Below, one piece after another: positions 24,236 to 33,100 of a stretch of 54,590 bases of DNA. Both the position numbers and the translations under genes were made by a program. Location of the stretch: NCBI RefSeq assembly GCF_028288225.1, contig NZ_JAQBOC010000085.1, positions 1-54,590 on the forward strand, written 5' to 3'. Source of the DNA: Mucilaginibacter sp. (GTDB lineage: Bacteria > Bacteroidota > Bacteroidia > Sphingobacteriales > Sphingobacteriaceae). The number at the start of each line of letters is the position of its first letter. Within the stretch, counting starts at the first letter, position 1. Below the pieces are notes generated by a model. The model was given only the letters and a program-made list of their open reading frames with translations. It was not told the DNA's origin and did no database searches.

Positions 24236-25294
24236 ATGAAAAAATTAACCTATACCCTAATGTTTTTCGCCGGCATTATTGTTGCCATGTCCTGTAAAAA
24301 AAGTGAAATCATATCTCCGGTAAACGAAGTAAACCAAAGTTCGCAGCTGGCAGTGGCAGCCAGTTCAACAAGCCTTAAAATTACCACAATAGCCGGCAAT
24401 CCATTTCACTTCGGGGATGCAGACGGCGTTGGTAAGCAAGCATTGTTTAACAGCCCTTTTGGACTTGATTTGTCGGATGACGGGTACCTGTATGTGGTCG
24501 ATGGGTATAATAACAAAATACGCAGGATCCTACTTTCAAATAATTCGGTAACCACAGTAAATATTCCGAAGGCGGCCGACGGTTCGTCAATTACAGGGCC
24601 ATATGTTGTAAGAGTATCAAAAGACGGCACACTGAACATAATAGCTGAAGAACCGCACTTCGTATGGATAGTAAAGCCAGACGGCTCTGTTTTAACACCC
24701 GGCCATGCGCCTGAAGCCGTTTTGTCTCCCGACCTGGAACGTGATCCGTCAGGCAACTTTTTTTGGATGGCCGAGGTTGATTCGAAAACGGTTAACGGTC
24801 AATATACGCAGAAGGCTTACTTAAAGAAATTTTATATTAACGATGCCACCGGTACAATCGGCACGTCGCCTTTAAACCTAAATGTTAATTCAATAGAAGA
24901 AGAGGATAGGGCCTTTTTTGATATATTAGATTTTTACCCGGGATACAACGGTGTAAAGTATGTGGTGATAAACCATACCAAACTATATAAGCTCAGCTCG
25001 GCAGGCGTTTTTAGCCGGATTTATAAAGACATAGATTTGCATGAGATCTATAGCATGGTTTCCTCAAGAGACAGCCGCACATTATACCTGGCAGAATCCG
25101 GGCAAATAAGATGCATTGCCGACGGGGTACACAAGTTTTTGGCCGGACCAAATCCGACCTATCACGATGGCAGGGATGGAGTAGGTTCCGGTGCCGATAT
25201 TTTTGCCTTTAAGCTGGCGCTTTCCAAAGATGAAAACACGCTTTATTTTAGCGATTTTAACACCAGCACCATCAGAAAGATGCAGCTGAAATAA
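24236..25294 (+). CDS. Lipoprotein with NHL/beta-propeller repeats
   Basis: The 352-residue protein has a lipoprotein signal peptide with lipobox IIVAMSC followed by KKSE. The mature part begins with a classic NHL-type repeat (TTIAGNPFHFGDADGVGKQA, then FNSPFGLDLSDDGYLYVVDG, then NNKIRRI) and closes with a matching blade (DGRDGVGSGADIFAFKLALS, then NTLYFSDFNTSTIRKMQ). Diverged blades lie between them, so it is probably a six-bladed propeller. Such proteins are surface or periplasmic and bind proteins or glycans; the ligand is unknown. Start chosen at ATG 24236 rather than the TTG at 24212 within the promoter. Confidence 0.85.
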   Translation: MKKLTYTLMFFAGIIVAMSCKKSEIISPVNEVNQSSQLAVAASSTSLKITTIAGNPFHFGDADGVGKQALFNSPFGLDLSDDGYLYVVDGYNNKIRRILLSNNSVTTVNIPKAADGSSITGPYVVRVSKDGTLNIIAEEPHFVWIVKPDGSVLTPGHAPEAVLSPDLERDPSGNFFWMAEVDSKTVNGQYTQKAYLKKFYINDATGTIGTSPLNLNVNSIEEEDRAFFDILDFYPGYNGVKYVVINHTKLYKLSSAGVFSRIYKDIDLHEIYSMVSSRDSRTLYLAESGQIRCIADGVHKFLAGPNPTYHDGRDGVGSGADIFAFKLALSKDENTLYFSDFNTSTIRKMQLK

Positions 25295-25344
25295 ATGGTT
25301 ACTAATTAGGGCGGCGTTAAACATGGCGTTTATGCCTTGTTTGC

Positions 25345-25731
25345 TTATGCAGGCGGGTTCCGTTTAATCTTTGACTGCTTAATAGTGTCTGAAACAATTG
25401 CAATCAGTTCTTCTATCCCGAAAGGTTTTTGCAGGTAGGCATCAGCCCCGCACTCAGCAGCTATTGTTGCAAGGTTGTCAGCGCCGGAAACTAATATCAC
25501 CGGTATTTTTGATGTAGATGGGTTCGCTTTTAAATCTTTACATAACAAGTGACCATACCCATTAGATAACCTTATATCCAAAACTATTAACTGAGCGCCA
25601 AACTCAATAACATCATCCACCGGCACATATTGATTAAAGGCTACCACCTCATGCCCCTCTTCCTCAAGGATCATTTCCATAAGTTCGAGGATCTTTACTT
25701 CATCCTCAAGTACAAGTATACGTTTGCTCAT
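25345..25731 (-). CDS. Single-domain response regulator
   Basis: The 128-residue product is a receiver domain only: acidic residues in VLEDEVK near the N-terminus, phosphoacceptor Asp in IVLDIRLSNGYG near residue 51, a Ser in ILVSGAD, and a Lys in YLQKPFGIEEL. There is no output domain. It may work as a phosphate sink or relay partner; the only kinase in the window is the hybrid kinase at 18011, which already has a receiver. The start at 25731 (MSKRILVLEDE) fits receiver N-termini; the in-frame ATG at 25782 would add 17 unlikely residues. Confidence 0.9.
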   Translation of the reverse strand: MSKRILVLEDEVKILELMEMILEEEGHEVVAFNQYVPVDDVIEFGAQLIVLDIRLSNGYGHLLCKDLKANPSTSKIPVILVSGADNLATIAAECGADAYLQKPFGIEELIAIVSDTIKQSKIKRNPPA

Positions 25732-26129
25732 ACAACAGTTTCGAATTCTCAGCATAACGTATATGTTAAAAGTTTGTTTCAAGCAGCAAATAAGTCACTT
25801 TCCAGAGAGGTCGTTTTGGACAGTAATTAACATTTTTATCGCTTTTTTATTTAAAATTAAAAGGCAGGAAATGCTCGTTTAAAGCAAAATATCGGGCAAA
25901 TAAAGCATTTTGCTTTCGCATAGGTTAAGTGCGACTTCTTGTTTTCCAAAAAGTGAGAAATAGGGTTAGTCATTACACAATAAAGTAACAATTAATGAAA
26001 GTGAAAATCCTGAGGTTTACCAAAGGTTTAATTTATAGACTTAAATTATTTGCCCTACATCACCACACAAATGCCCCAAACCCGCTCTTCATTTTCCCCA
26101 AATTAATTACATTTGGCAAAAACCTTAAT
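25732..26129. other. Divergent spacer between response regulator and EVE-domain gene
   Basis: About 400 bases without a supported gene. An open frame from 25995 is continuous with the EVE gene but has no homology look. TACATTTG at 26108-26115 matches TAnnTTTG and lies 15 bases before ATG 26130, making it the probable promoter for the EVE gene and its start. Confidence 0.5.
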
Positions 26130-26537
26130 ATGCAGTATTGGCTTGTAAAATCGGAACCGGAAAAATACAGTTGGGAAAAGTTTAATAAAGAAGGCCGCAC
26201 CTTTTGGGATGGTGTTCGCAACTACCAGGCGCGTAATAATTTACGCGAAATGAAGGAGGGCGACCTGGTGTTATTTTACCACAGCAACGAGGGTAAAGAA
26301 GTGGTAGGCATTGCCAAAGTAGCCAAAGAATTTTACCAGGACCCAACCACCAGCGACCCAAATTGGGTAGTAATAGACCTTGTACCTGTTGAATCTTTAA
26401 AAACCCCGGTTACCCTTGAAGAAATAAAGGCCGATGAAAGTTTAAAGAATATTCATTTGGTTCGGCAGGGGCGTTTATCTGTAATGGGCCTTCAGCGGGA
26501 GGAGTTTGACCGCATTGTTGAACTTGGCAGCCGGTAA
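26130..26537 (+). CDS. EVE domain-containing protein
   Basis: The 135-residue protein consists of an EVE domain, a PUA-like fold that reads modified bases in nucleic acids. The family start MQYWLVKSEPEKYSWEKF is followed by FWDGVRNYQARNNLREMKEG and DLVLFYHSNEGKEVVGIAKV, with aromatic cage candidates Trp and Tyr in place. Stand-alone copies resemble human THYN1. ATG 26130 is preferred over ATG 25995 because the extra 45 residues are unlike EVE proteins and a TAnnTTTG box precedes 26130. The next gene begins 5 bases after its stop. Confidence 0.93.
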   Translation: MQYWLVKSEPEKYSWEKFNKEGRTFWDGVRNYQARNNLREMKEGDLVLFYHSNEGKEVVGIAKVAKEFYQDPTTSDPNWVVIDLVPVESLKTPVTLEEIKADESLKNIHLVRQGRLSVMGLQREEFDRIVELGSR

Positions 26538-26541
26538 GCAT

Positions 26542-27669
26542 ATGAAAACGGACTTACAGGTTTGCTATTTGAAAATAATTATTGCTGCGCTGATCCTTTT
26601 TGGTACATCAGGTACTATGGCACAACCGCAGTTTAAGGGCCTTGAGCATTTATTTACCACCCCCAAAAGTTACGTGGCAGGCTATACAAAAAACGCCCCG
26701 TTAATTGATGGCGATATAAACGATGCCGCGTGGCAGCAGGCAAAATGGACGGATGATTTTATAGATATTGAGGGCGACCTTAAACCTCATCCGCCACTGC
26801 AAACAAACATAAAAATGCTTTGGGACGATACCTGCCTTTACATGGCAGTAAAGGTTATGGAACCGAATGTTTGGGCTACCCTGAAAAAACGTGATGACAT
26901 CATCTTTATGGATAATGATGTAGAGGTTTTTATCGACCCTGGCAACACCACCCACGAGTATTTTGAAATAGAATGGAACGCCATAAATTCTGTTTTCGAC
27001 CTGTTTTTGAACAAACCTTACCGCAACCTGGGCAAGCCCATAAGCAGCTGGGATATTAAAGGAATGCGGTCGGCTGTTAAAATACAGGGTACGCTGAATG
27101 ACCCTTCGGATACAGATAAAGGGTGGACGGTTGAAATAGCAATCCCCTTCAAAGCCCTGAGCTTTGGTAACAGAAGGTCGGCGCCCGGAGAAGGCACTTT
27201 TTGGCGCTTCAACTTTTCGAGGGTGGAGTGGGATACCAAAGTGGTTAACGGCAAATATGAAAAGCTAAAAGATAATAACGGCCATAACCTGCCTGAGCAT
27301 AATTGGGTTTGGAGCGCCCAGGGTATTGTAAATATGCATTACCCAGAACGCTGGGGCTATTTGCAGTTCACTAAAAACACGGATACTAACGCTGCGTTTG
27401 TTTTGCCCTATCCCGAACAACAAAAGCAATATTTATGGCTGGTTTATTACCGGCAAAAAGAATGGTTAAAAGAGCATAACAGCTATTCACAATCGTTAAA
27501 GGAGCTTGGCATTAATGGTATTGTAACTATAACCGGCAATGTGAGCGACTTGAAAATGGAGGCTACCCCGCACCAGTTTATGGCATTTATTACTGATAAA
27601 AAAGATAACTTAACTTACACCATTGACCAGGACGGCCTGGTTGGCAAACTAAAACAACAAACCCAATGA
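26542..27669 (+). CDS. Exported CBM9-like (carbohydrate-binding family 9-like) protein
   Basis: The 375-residue protein has a signal peptide (IIIAALILFGTSGTMAQ) and a CBM9-like beta sandwich in residues 45-250: PLIDGDINDAAWQQAKWTDD, TNIKMLWDDTCLYMAVKV, DNDVEVFIDPGN and EIEWNAINSVFDLF are all typical of the family. The roughly 100-residue C-terminus (after YPERWGYLQFT) has no known motif and may be a lid or linker. It overlaps the glycosidase-like gene that follows by four bases (ATGA), so they are cotranscribed and probably act together on an extracellular polysaccharide. Start at ATG 26542, just after the EVE stop. Confidence 0.88.
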   Translation: MKTDLQVCYLKIIIAALILFGTSGTMAQPQFKGLEHLFTTPKSYVAGYTKNAPLIDGDINDAAWQQAKWTDDFIDIEGDLKPHPPLQTNIKMLWDDTCLYMAVKVMEPNVWATLKKRDDIIFMDNDVEVFIDPGNTTHEYFEIEWNAINSVFDLFLNKPYRNLGKPISSWDIKGMRSAVKIQGTLNDPSDTDKGWTVEIAIPFKALSFGNRRSAPGEGTFWRFNFSRVEWDTKVVNGKYEKLKDNNGHNLPEHNWVWSAQGIVNMHYPERWGYLQFTKNTDTNAAFVLPYPEQQKQYLWLVYYRQKEWLKEHNSYSQSLKELGINGIVTITGNVSDLKMEATPHQFMAFITDKKDNLTYTIDQDGLVGKLKQQTQ

Positions 27670-28748
27670 ATAAACGCGAGTTTTTAAAAGCTGGCCTGGT
27701 AGTTGGCGCGGCATCAGCCTTACCCTATAAAGGTATGGCAGCAGAAATTACGGCAATCAAAAAACATAAAAAGTTCAAAAACTGGGTGTGGACCAACCCC
27801 AACCAAAAAGACACTGATGATGAACTTAATATCCGTTATACAGCTTTTAAGGCTGGCGGCATAACCGGGATATTTTTTGAAGCGGATAGCGAAAGGCATT
27901 TCCGTGCAGCTAAAGCTCATAGTCTTGAAGCGCACCGCTGGATCTGGACCTTTAACCGTGCCGAACTGGTAAGCATTCACCCTGATTGGTACAGCAAGAA
28001 CCGCAACGGCGACTCGTGCGCTGATAAACCACCCTATGTAAATTACTACCGCTGGCTTTGCCCGTCGCGCCCTGAAGTGCAGCAATATTTGGAACAGCAG
28101 GTAAATGACATCCTGGATAAGGATTATGTAGACGGCATCCACCTGGATTATGTGCGTTACTGCGATGTGGTATTGCCGGTAAACTTGTGGGATAAATACA
28201 AAATTGAACAAACAAAAGAGCTGCCCGAGTATGATTATTGCTATTGCGAGGTTTGCAGGGCTAAATTTAAGGAGCAGTACGGAACAGATCTTTCTGAGAT
28301 CCAATTCCCGGAAGCGAGCTTATCATGGCGCTTGTTCAGGTACAACAATATCATCAGGGTGGTAAACAGTATCTCTGCTATAGCACATCAGCATAAAAAA
28401 TTAATTACTGCTGCCGTTTTCCCAACCCCCGAAGTTGCCCGCCGCAATGTAAGGCAGGACTGGACCAACTTTAAGCTTGATGGTGTTTGCCCGATGATCT
28501 ATCATGGCTTTTATAAAGAAAATGTAGGTTGGATAGGTGATGCCGTTGCCGAAGGGATCCACTTTTTAGCCGGCGCCTTCCCGCTGTATGCAGGCCTTTA
28601 TTTATCCGATTTTAAAAATGATGACGAAATAAGGCAAGGAATCCGGTTAGCGTTAAAAAATGGAGCATCAGGGGTTTCATTTTTTGGGAATGTAACACCG
28701 CAGGTGCTGGATATTTTGAAGAGTGAGTTGGCAGGTGTAAAATCCTAA
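27666..28748 (+). CDS. Exported glycoside hydrolase-like protein (GHL10/DUF187-like)
   Basis: The 360-residue protein starts with NKREFLKAGLVVGAASALP, a Tat-like signal (Lys-Arg rather than Arg-Arg). The rest resembles a TIM-barrel glycosidase-like family: WIWTFNRAELVSIHPDWYSK, an NDILDKDYVDGIHLDYVRYC segment with acidic residues at the strand end, and HKKLITAAVFPTPEVARRNV followed by DWTNFKLDGVCPMIYHG. Asp and Glu residues in GIHLDYVRYCD are candidate catalytic or binding residues. The substrate is unknown. The start codon overlaps the stop of the CBM9-like gene, which suggests a two-gene module for glycan binding and cleavage. Confidence 0.82.
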   Translation: MNKREFLKAGLVVGAASALPYKGMAAEITAIKKHKKFKNWVWTNPNQKDTDDELNIRYTAFKAGGITGIFFEADSERHFRAAKAHSLEAHRWIWTFNRAELVSIHPDWYSKNRNGDSCADKPPYVNYYRWLCPSRPEVQQYLEQQVNDILDKDYVDGIHLDYVRYCDVVLPVNLWDKYKIEQTKELPEYDYCYCEVCRAKFKEQYGTDLSEIQFPEASLSWRLFRYNNIIRVVNSISAIAHQHKKLITAAVFPTPEVARRNVRQDWTNFKLDGVCPMIYHGFYKENVGWIGDAVAEGIHFLAGAFPLYAGLYLSDFKNDDEIRQGIRLALKNGASGVSFFGNVTPQVLDILKSELAGVKS

Positions 28749-28773
28749 AAAAATCTACAGGATAAAAAAGTAA

Positions 28774-28896
28774 GTCATGCTAATTTATTTCAGCACCTCA
28801 CGTGCTAAGTATACGCCATGCTAATAAGCGGCGGGACCTGGCTCTTAGTTACCTTATGATGGGGTGCCGATCCGACCAGTTGGCGGACTGCATGAC
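28774..28896. repeat. Degenerate interspersed repeat
   Basis: The sequence starts with GTCATGCTAATTTATTTCAG and ends with GCATGAC (28890-28896), so it has 7-base inverted ends. Its first part resembles a GTCATGCTGAA...TTTCAGCATCTC element that I recall from many Bacteroidota spacers, but the matching right half is missing. It looks like a deleted copy. Recall of the family is not verified. Confidence 0.4.
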
Positions 28897-28912
28897 GCGA
28901 GGGGGATTAAAT

Positions 28913-29440
28913 TTACTTCTCATGCCCCTCTCCAAAAAACAGCGCCTTCAGCTCCGTAGCTTCATCTGGCTTCATTTTGCCGGCAAGGATCAGGCGCAGC
29001 TGCCTGCGGCGAAGGGCCCCATCAAATAAAACCATATCTTCAATAGTTTCAGGGATCAGCTCAGGTACGGGGATGGTGTGGTTATTTTGATCAAGCGCCA
29101 CAAATGTATAGTAGGCCTCGTTGCTTTTGATCCTGCTGCCCGATGGAATATTTTCGGCCCAAACATCAAGCCGTACTTCAACAGAGGTATTGAATGCCCG
29201 GGAAACCTTGGCCTCAATGGTTACCACATCGCCCAGCTTAATAGAGTGTTTAAAAGATACATTATCAACCGATGCGGTTACCACTATGCGGTTGCAATGT
29301 TTTTGTGCAGCAATAGCCGCAGCAATATCCATCCAATGCAATAAACGCCCTCCCATCAAATTATTCAATGTATTGGTATCATTCGGCAGCACCAGCTCAT
29401 TCATTATAGTGTGCGATTCTTTGGGCGTTTTTCCTGTCAT
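28913..29440 (-). CDS. Acyl-CoA thioesterase (hotdog fold)
   Basis: The 175-residue cytoplasmic enzyme hydrolyses acyl-CoA to free acid and CoA. It matches the YciA/BFIT-type hotdog family: LPNDTNTLNNLMGGRLLHWM, DIAAAIAAQKH, VTASVDNVSFKHSIKLGD and VVTIEAKVSRAFNTSVEV run in the standard order, with the family's aspartate/asparagine at the start of the central helix. The C-terminal 30 residues extend slightly past the domain. It stands alone between the glycosidase-like gene and a small secreted protein gene; the physiological substrate is unknown. Confidence 0.93.
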   Translation of the reverse strand: MTGKTPKESHTIMNELVLPNDTNTLNNLMGGRLLHWMDIAAAIAAQKHCNRIVVTASVDNVSFKHSIKLGDVVTIEAKVSRAFNTSVEVRLDVWAENIPSGSRIKSNEAYYTFVALDQNNHTIPVPELIPETIEDMVLFDGALRRRQLRLILAGKMKPDEATELKALFFGEGHEK

Positions 29441-29454
29441 GGCGCAAATGTAAG

Positions 29455-29580
29455 CATAAAGCTCAAAGCATAAAGTCCAAAGCTTTAAATGCTTTCTGCT
29501 TTAAGCTCTGCACTTTTAGCTATTTATCCGCAAATGTAAGCATAAAGCTTAAAGCAGAAAGTCCAAAGCTTCAAATGCCT
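29455..29580. repeat. Word-repeat patch upstream of thioesterase
   Basis: GTAAGCATAAAGCTCAAAGC (29451 on) recurs as GTAAGCATAAAGCTTAAAGC (29536 on), each followed by AGAAAGTCCAAAGCTT-like text, and complementary AAATGCTTTCTGCTTTAAGC lies between them. The patch is both tandem (about 85-base period) and inverted. Confidence 0.65.
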
Positions 29581-29637
29581 CATGGTTCAAAAAGAAAATT
29601 TAACTAACTTGCACAGTTGCACCTTGTCCTAAATAAA

Positions 29638-30021
29638 ATGTTAAAAATGAAAAATATCCTGTTCCTTGCCTTAATCATGGTATCATTCGGCGTCAAAGCC
29701 CAGTCACAAGGTAAAACCGATGAACAGCTTCAAAAAGAATGTCTTGAGTTAGCCTATAAAAGCACTGATTATAAAAAAGTTTATGCCGATGTAACGGAGT
29801 TAAAGGCTAATATTAAATTGGCTAAAGACAACTCGCTATCCAGGGATACAGTGATGAAACAGTACAACAATTTGCTTGGTGGGTACATGGGTCATAAGGA
29901 TACTTTTGATGAGGTAGACGCAAGGGTAAACAACGATGGCTATAAATTAATCCAAATGGTTTTGTTAAGAACAGCGGCAAAAATTGCCCGGGAAAAAGCT
30001 GCTGAATCGGATAAACACTAA
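29638..30021 (+). CDS. Small exported protein of unknown function
   Basis: The 127-residue product (124 if ATG 29647 is the start) has a signal peptide ending GVKAQ and a helical, Lys/Asp-rich mature part of about 105 residues (ELAYKSTDYKKVYADVTELK, LAKDNSLSRDTVMKQYNNL). It has no Cys, no membrane segment and no recognised family. An in-frame TTG at 29617 is not favoured because it adds residues ahead of a clear signal peptide. It precedes dnaE by 126 bases but is separated from it by a repeat and a dnaE promoter. Confidence 0.72.
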   Translation: MLKMKNILFLALIMVSFGVKAQSQGKTDEQLQKECLELAYKSTDYKKVYADVTELKANIKLAKDNSLSRDTVMKQYNNLLGGYMGHKDTFDEVDARVNNDGYKLIQMVLLRTAAKIAREKAAESDKH

Positions 30022-30075
30022 TCTTGCATGCATCAAATTTTTACTCGTTAATAATCAGCGTTTTTTATCAACAAA

Positions 30076-30104
30076 TCCGAAATCGAACATCCGAAATCCG
30101 AAAT
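30076..30104. repeat. Third copy of the S23-flanking repeat
   Basis: The 29 bases beginning TCCGAAATCGAACATCC are identical to 2952-2980, with the preceding TCAACAAA also shared. Here the repeat is single and stands just before the dnaE promoter. Confidence 0.85.
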
Positions 30105-30110
30105 TCACAA

Positions 30111-30118
30111 TAACTTTG
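30111..30118 (+). promoter_or_regulatory. Promoter -7 element of dnaE
   Basis: TAACTTTG matches TAnnTTTG, 29 bases before the dnaE ATG. The upstream half of the promoter would fall inside the copied repeat at 30076-30104. Confidence 0.55.
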
Positions 30119-30147
30119 GTATCTTCATTAAAGGAAAAGAATAGACG

Positions 30148-33100
30148 ATGCCCGATTTTTCACACTTACACGTACATACCCAATTTTCACTGCTCGACGG
30201 TGCTGCCGATATCTCAAAACTATACAAAAAAGCAGCTGCCGATGGGATGAAAGCCCTGGCTATTACCGATCATGGTAATATGTTTGGCGTGTTTAAGTTT
30301 GTGGCCGAAGCGGGTAAGCATAATATAAAACCTATTGTTGGCTGCGAGTTTTATGTGGTTGATGACAGGCATAAAAAGCAGTTCACCAAAGAGAAAAAAG
30401 ATAAGCGTTATCACCAGTTGATGCTGGCTAAAAATCCTGAAGGGTATAAGAACCTAGTTAAGCTTTGCTCATTAGGTTACATGGAAGGCCTGTACAGCAA
30501 ATGGCCCCGTATAGATAAAGAATTAATATTAAAATACCATAAAGGCTTAATAGCTACTACCTGCTGCCTGGGTGCATCGGTACCGCAAGCCATTTTAAGG
30601 GGTACTGAAGGAGAAGCAGAAACTGAGTTTAAATGGTGGCTTGACCTGTTTGGCGAAGATTATTACATCGAGATGCAGCGCCATGACATTCCCGAGCAAA
30701 ATACGGTGAACGCGGTTCTTGCAAAATTCGCCAAAAAATATAATGTTAAGGTGATCTGTTCGAATGATTCGCATTATGTAGATCAGCAGGACTCGAATGC
30801 GCATGATATTTTACTTTGCGTAAACACCGGCGATATGCAGAGCACGCCCATAGCTACGGATGAAGAAGGTGGCAAGGGCTATAGGTTTGGTTTCCCTAAT
30901 GATCAGTTTTACTTTAAAACGCAGGCCGAAATGGGCAAGCTGTTTAATGATATCCCGGAATCACTGGATAACACGAACGAGATTGTTGACAAGGTGGAAG
31001 TGCTTAAGCTAAAGCGGGACATCCTGCTGCCAAACTATGTTATCCCGCCTGAATTTAAGATCCACAGCGACAGTACGCCTGATTCTGACACCCTTAACCA
31101 ATGGGAATACCTGAAACATCTTACATTTATGGGTGCAAAGGAGCGGTATATTGATATTGACGCCGAAACCGAAGAACGGATCAACTTTGAGCTGTTCACC
31201 ATTCGCACCATGGGCTTTGCAGGGTACTTCCTAATAGTTGCCGACTTTATAAAGGCCGGCCGGGATATGGGCGTGTTCATCGGTCCGGGCCGTGGTTCGG
31301 CAGCGGGTTCGGTGGTGGCATATTGTACAGGGATCACCAACATCGACCCGATGAAATATAACCTCCTGTTCGAGAGGTTCCTTAACCCGGATCGTAAGTC
31401 GATGCCCGATATTGATACGGATTTTGATGATGCAGGCCGCCAGAAGGTTATTGACTACGTGGTTGATAAATATGGCAAGAACCAGGTAGCGCAGATAATT
31501 ACTTATGGCTCCATGGCTGCCCGTACCAGCATCCAGGATGTGGGCCGTGTGCTGGATATGCCGCTATCTGAAATGAACGCCATCAAAAAGCTGGTACCTG
31601 ACACTTTGGGCATCACCCTAAAAGATGCTATTGAGCAGGTACCCGAGTTGAAAGAGATCTTAAAAGGCAACGACCTGCGTGCCCAGGTATTGCGGGAGGC
31701 TGAAAAGCTGGAAGGATCGGTACGTAATACCGGAGTGCATGCTGCGGGAATCATCATTGCCCCTTATGATTTAACAGACATTGTTCCTGTCGCGGTAGCA
31801 AAAGACTCTGACCTGCTGGTTACCCAGTATGATGGCCGTGTTATTGAAGACGCCGGTGTTATCAAGATGGACTTTCTGGGCCTTAAAACCCTGACCATTT
31901 TGAAAGATGCTTTAAGGCTGATCAAACAAAATCATGGGGTATCCATTGATATAGATTACATTCCGCTGGATGATAAGGAAACTTTTGAGCTTTACCAGCG
32001 TGGCGATACCAACGGTACGTTCCAGTTTGAAAGTGACGGCATGCAGATGTACCTGCGCGAGCTTAAACCGGATAAGTTTGAGGATTTGATAGCCATGAAC
32101 GCACTGTACCGTCCGGGCCCGATAGAGTATATCCCCAATTTCATCAGCCGTAAGCATGGGCGTGAACCTATCACCTTTGACGTGCCGGATATGGAGGAAT
32201 ACCTGGGCGAAACTTACGGGATTACCGTGTACCAGGAACAGGTGATGCTTCTGTCGCAAAAACTGGCAGGCTTTAGTAAAGGCGATGCTGACGTTTTGCG
32301 TAAGGCAATGGGTAAAAAGCAGATTGAGGTTTTGAATAAGATGGAGGCCCAGTTTATGGATGGGGCTGCCGCTAAAGGCCACCCTAAAGATAAGCTGACC
32401 AAGATCTGGAACGACTGGAAAGCATTTGCACAATACGCTTTTAATAAATCACACTCTACCTGTTATGCCTTTGTGGCTTATCAAACAGCCTATCTGAAAG
32501 CACACTACCCATCTGAATACATGGCGGCGGTTTTAAACAACCAGAACAACATGGAAAAGATCACCTTTTTTATGGAGGAATGCCGGAGAATGGGCGTTGA
32601 GGTTTTGGGGCCGGATATTAATGAAAGTGATATGGCATTTGCCGTTAACAGTAAGGGCCAGGTACGTTTTGGACTTACAGGGGTTAAAGGCGTGGGTGAT
32701 AAAGCGGTTGAAAGTATTATTGAGGAACGTATGGAGCGCGGTCCGTATAAATCTGTTTATGATTTTGCACAGCGATCAAACACACGAAGTGTAAACCGTA
32801 AATCGTATGAGAACCTGGTTTATGGTGGTGCCTTTGATGAGTTTGGGCTGAACCGTGCACAGTTCTTCGCCAAAACAGATAACGGCGTATTAACAGGGGT
32901 TGAGCGTTTGATAAAATATGCTAATGACTACCAGAACACCCAAAATAGCTCCCAATCATCCTTATTTGGTGGCTCGGTAGCCTCTTATATTCCTGAGCCG
33001 GCCATGCCGGAAGCTGAAGAATGGCCGCTGATAGAAAAGCTGAAATATGAAAAAGATGTGATCGGGATCTACCTTACCGGACACCCGCTTGATAATTATA

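Noticed and set aside
18011..25731. Pairing of the hybrid kinase (18011) with the lone response regulator (25345) as one system
   Set aside because: They are 5.5 kb apart on opposite strands with unrelated genes between; nothing in the sequence links them.
25995..26129. N-terminal extension of the EVE protein from ATG 25995
   Set aside because: The 45 residues are unlike EVE proteins, and a TAnnTTTG promoter lies within the stretch just before ATG 26130.
28802..29029. Open frame of 75 codons on the plus strand
   Set aside because: It runs through a degenerate repeat and then antisense to the thioesterase gene; it has no homology look.
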